A stretch of DNA of 6,462 nucleotides from the NCBI GenBank assembly GCA_049582065.1, contig JBAUTF010000364.1, positions 1-6,462 of the forward strand, read 5' to 3'. Below the pieces are notes generated by a model. That model saw only the letters and a list, made by a program, of their open reading frames with translations, made no database searches and had not been told where the DNA came from. Source of the stretch: DATKSS01 sp049582065 (lineage in GTDB: Bacteria > Chloroflexota > Dormibacteria > Dormibacterales > Dormibacteraceae). The position numbers and the translations under genes were made by a program. This document shows, one piece after another, positions 6,202 to 6,462 of this stretch. The first letter of the stretch is position 1, and every line of letters begins with the position of its first letter.

Positions 6202-6462
6202 TCATCCCTTTACGGAACCGGTGAGGCCGGCAACGTAGTGCTCGACGAAGAACGAGTAGATCAAGGCCACCGGCACCGAACCCAGCAGCGCGCCCGCCAT
6301 TAGCGCTCCCCAAAAGAACACATCGCCACGGATCAACTCTGAGGTGACACCGACCGAGACGGTCTTCTCCGCCGGTGATGAGAGGAATACCAGCGCATAG
6401 ATGAACTCGTTCCAAGACAGAGTGAAGGCGAAAATGCCAGCCGAGAGGATGCCTGGTATCGC
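6202..6462 (-). CDS. ABC transporter permease, MalG/UgpE type, C-terminal 86 residues only
   Basis: This inner-membrane subunit of a carbohydrate importer enters from the right edge and stops at the TGA at 6204-6202. The visible part holds two membrane segments: one around IFAFTLSWNEFIYALVFLSS, a signature stretch near the end of MalG-type permeases, and a last one around MAGALLGSVPVALIYSFF. It ends HYVAGLTGSVKG, a tail typical of this subfamily. The EAA loop that contacts the ATPase lies upstream, outside the window. It is partial only because the window ends, with no sign of truncation. The ATPase gene begins 4 bases after its stop, so both belong to one operon. Confidence 0.93.
   Translation of the reverse strand, partial: AIPGILSAGIFAFTLSWNEFIYALVFLSSPAEKTVSVGVTSELIRGDVFFWGALMAGALLGSVPVALIYSFFVEHYVAGLTGSVKG

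Noticed and set aside
5784..6224. 146-codon plus-strand frame across the ABC ATPase gene
   Set aside because: It mirrors the Walker A to signature region of the ATPase on the other strand and has no independent support.
1..6462. tRNA, rRNA, CRISPR array, intact insertion sequence, or a novel multi-gene defence system
   Set aside because: I saw no cloverleaf-like RNA gene, spaced repeats or transposase, and every sizeable gene belongs to a well-known metabolic or transport family.

Overview
The window looks like a piece of an alphaproteobacterial chromosome. GC-rich coding, Tat-exported SorA and SorB-type sulfite oxidase genes, a LivK-type binding protein and a LuxR-type acyl-homoserine-lactone receptor remnant together suggest the Bradyrhizobium/Rhodopseudomonas group. 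That placement is inferred from gene style and was not tested by a search.

Layout, left to right. (1) Bases 1-497, plus strand: the 3' part of a LuxR-family receptor gene. It keeps most of the ligand-binding domain but is broken by a 2-bp frameshift near base 140 and ends before any DNA-binding domain, so it is a decayed remnant. (2) Bases 635-1894, plus: an exported solute-binding protein of the branched-chain amino acid type, with no transporter partner in view. (3) Bases 2010-3529, minus: a two-gene operon for periplasmic sulfite oxidation, with sorA (molybdenum subunit) first and sorB (c-type cytochrome) 12 bp after it. It converges on the binding-protein gene. (4) Bases 3530-3742: a 213-bp gap holding a strong inverted repeat and a good candidate sorA promoter. 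(5) Bases 3743-4858, minus: a Tat-exported SMP-30/gluconolactonase-type lactonase. (6) Bases 4859-5105: a gap with no convincing gene. (7) Bases 5106-6197, minus: a MalK/UgpC-type ABC ATPase. (8) Bases 6202-6462, minus: the last 86 codons of a MalG/UgpE-type permease, running off the right edge.

How the genes fit together. The permease and ATPase are the tail of a carbohydrate-importer operon whose other genes lie to the right. The lactonase follows on the same strand and could open a sugar lactone in the periplasm, but the 247-bp gap and its own strong ribosome-binding site leave co-transcription open. SorA and SorB should oxidise sulfite to sulfate in the periplasm and pass electrons to the respiratory chain. 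I found no RNA gene, CRISPR array or intact mobile element. The contents are mostly well-known families. The most unusual items are the broken LuxR gene, the hairpin between the lactonase and sorA, and two start-site questions.
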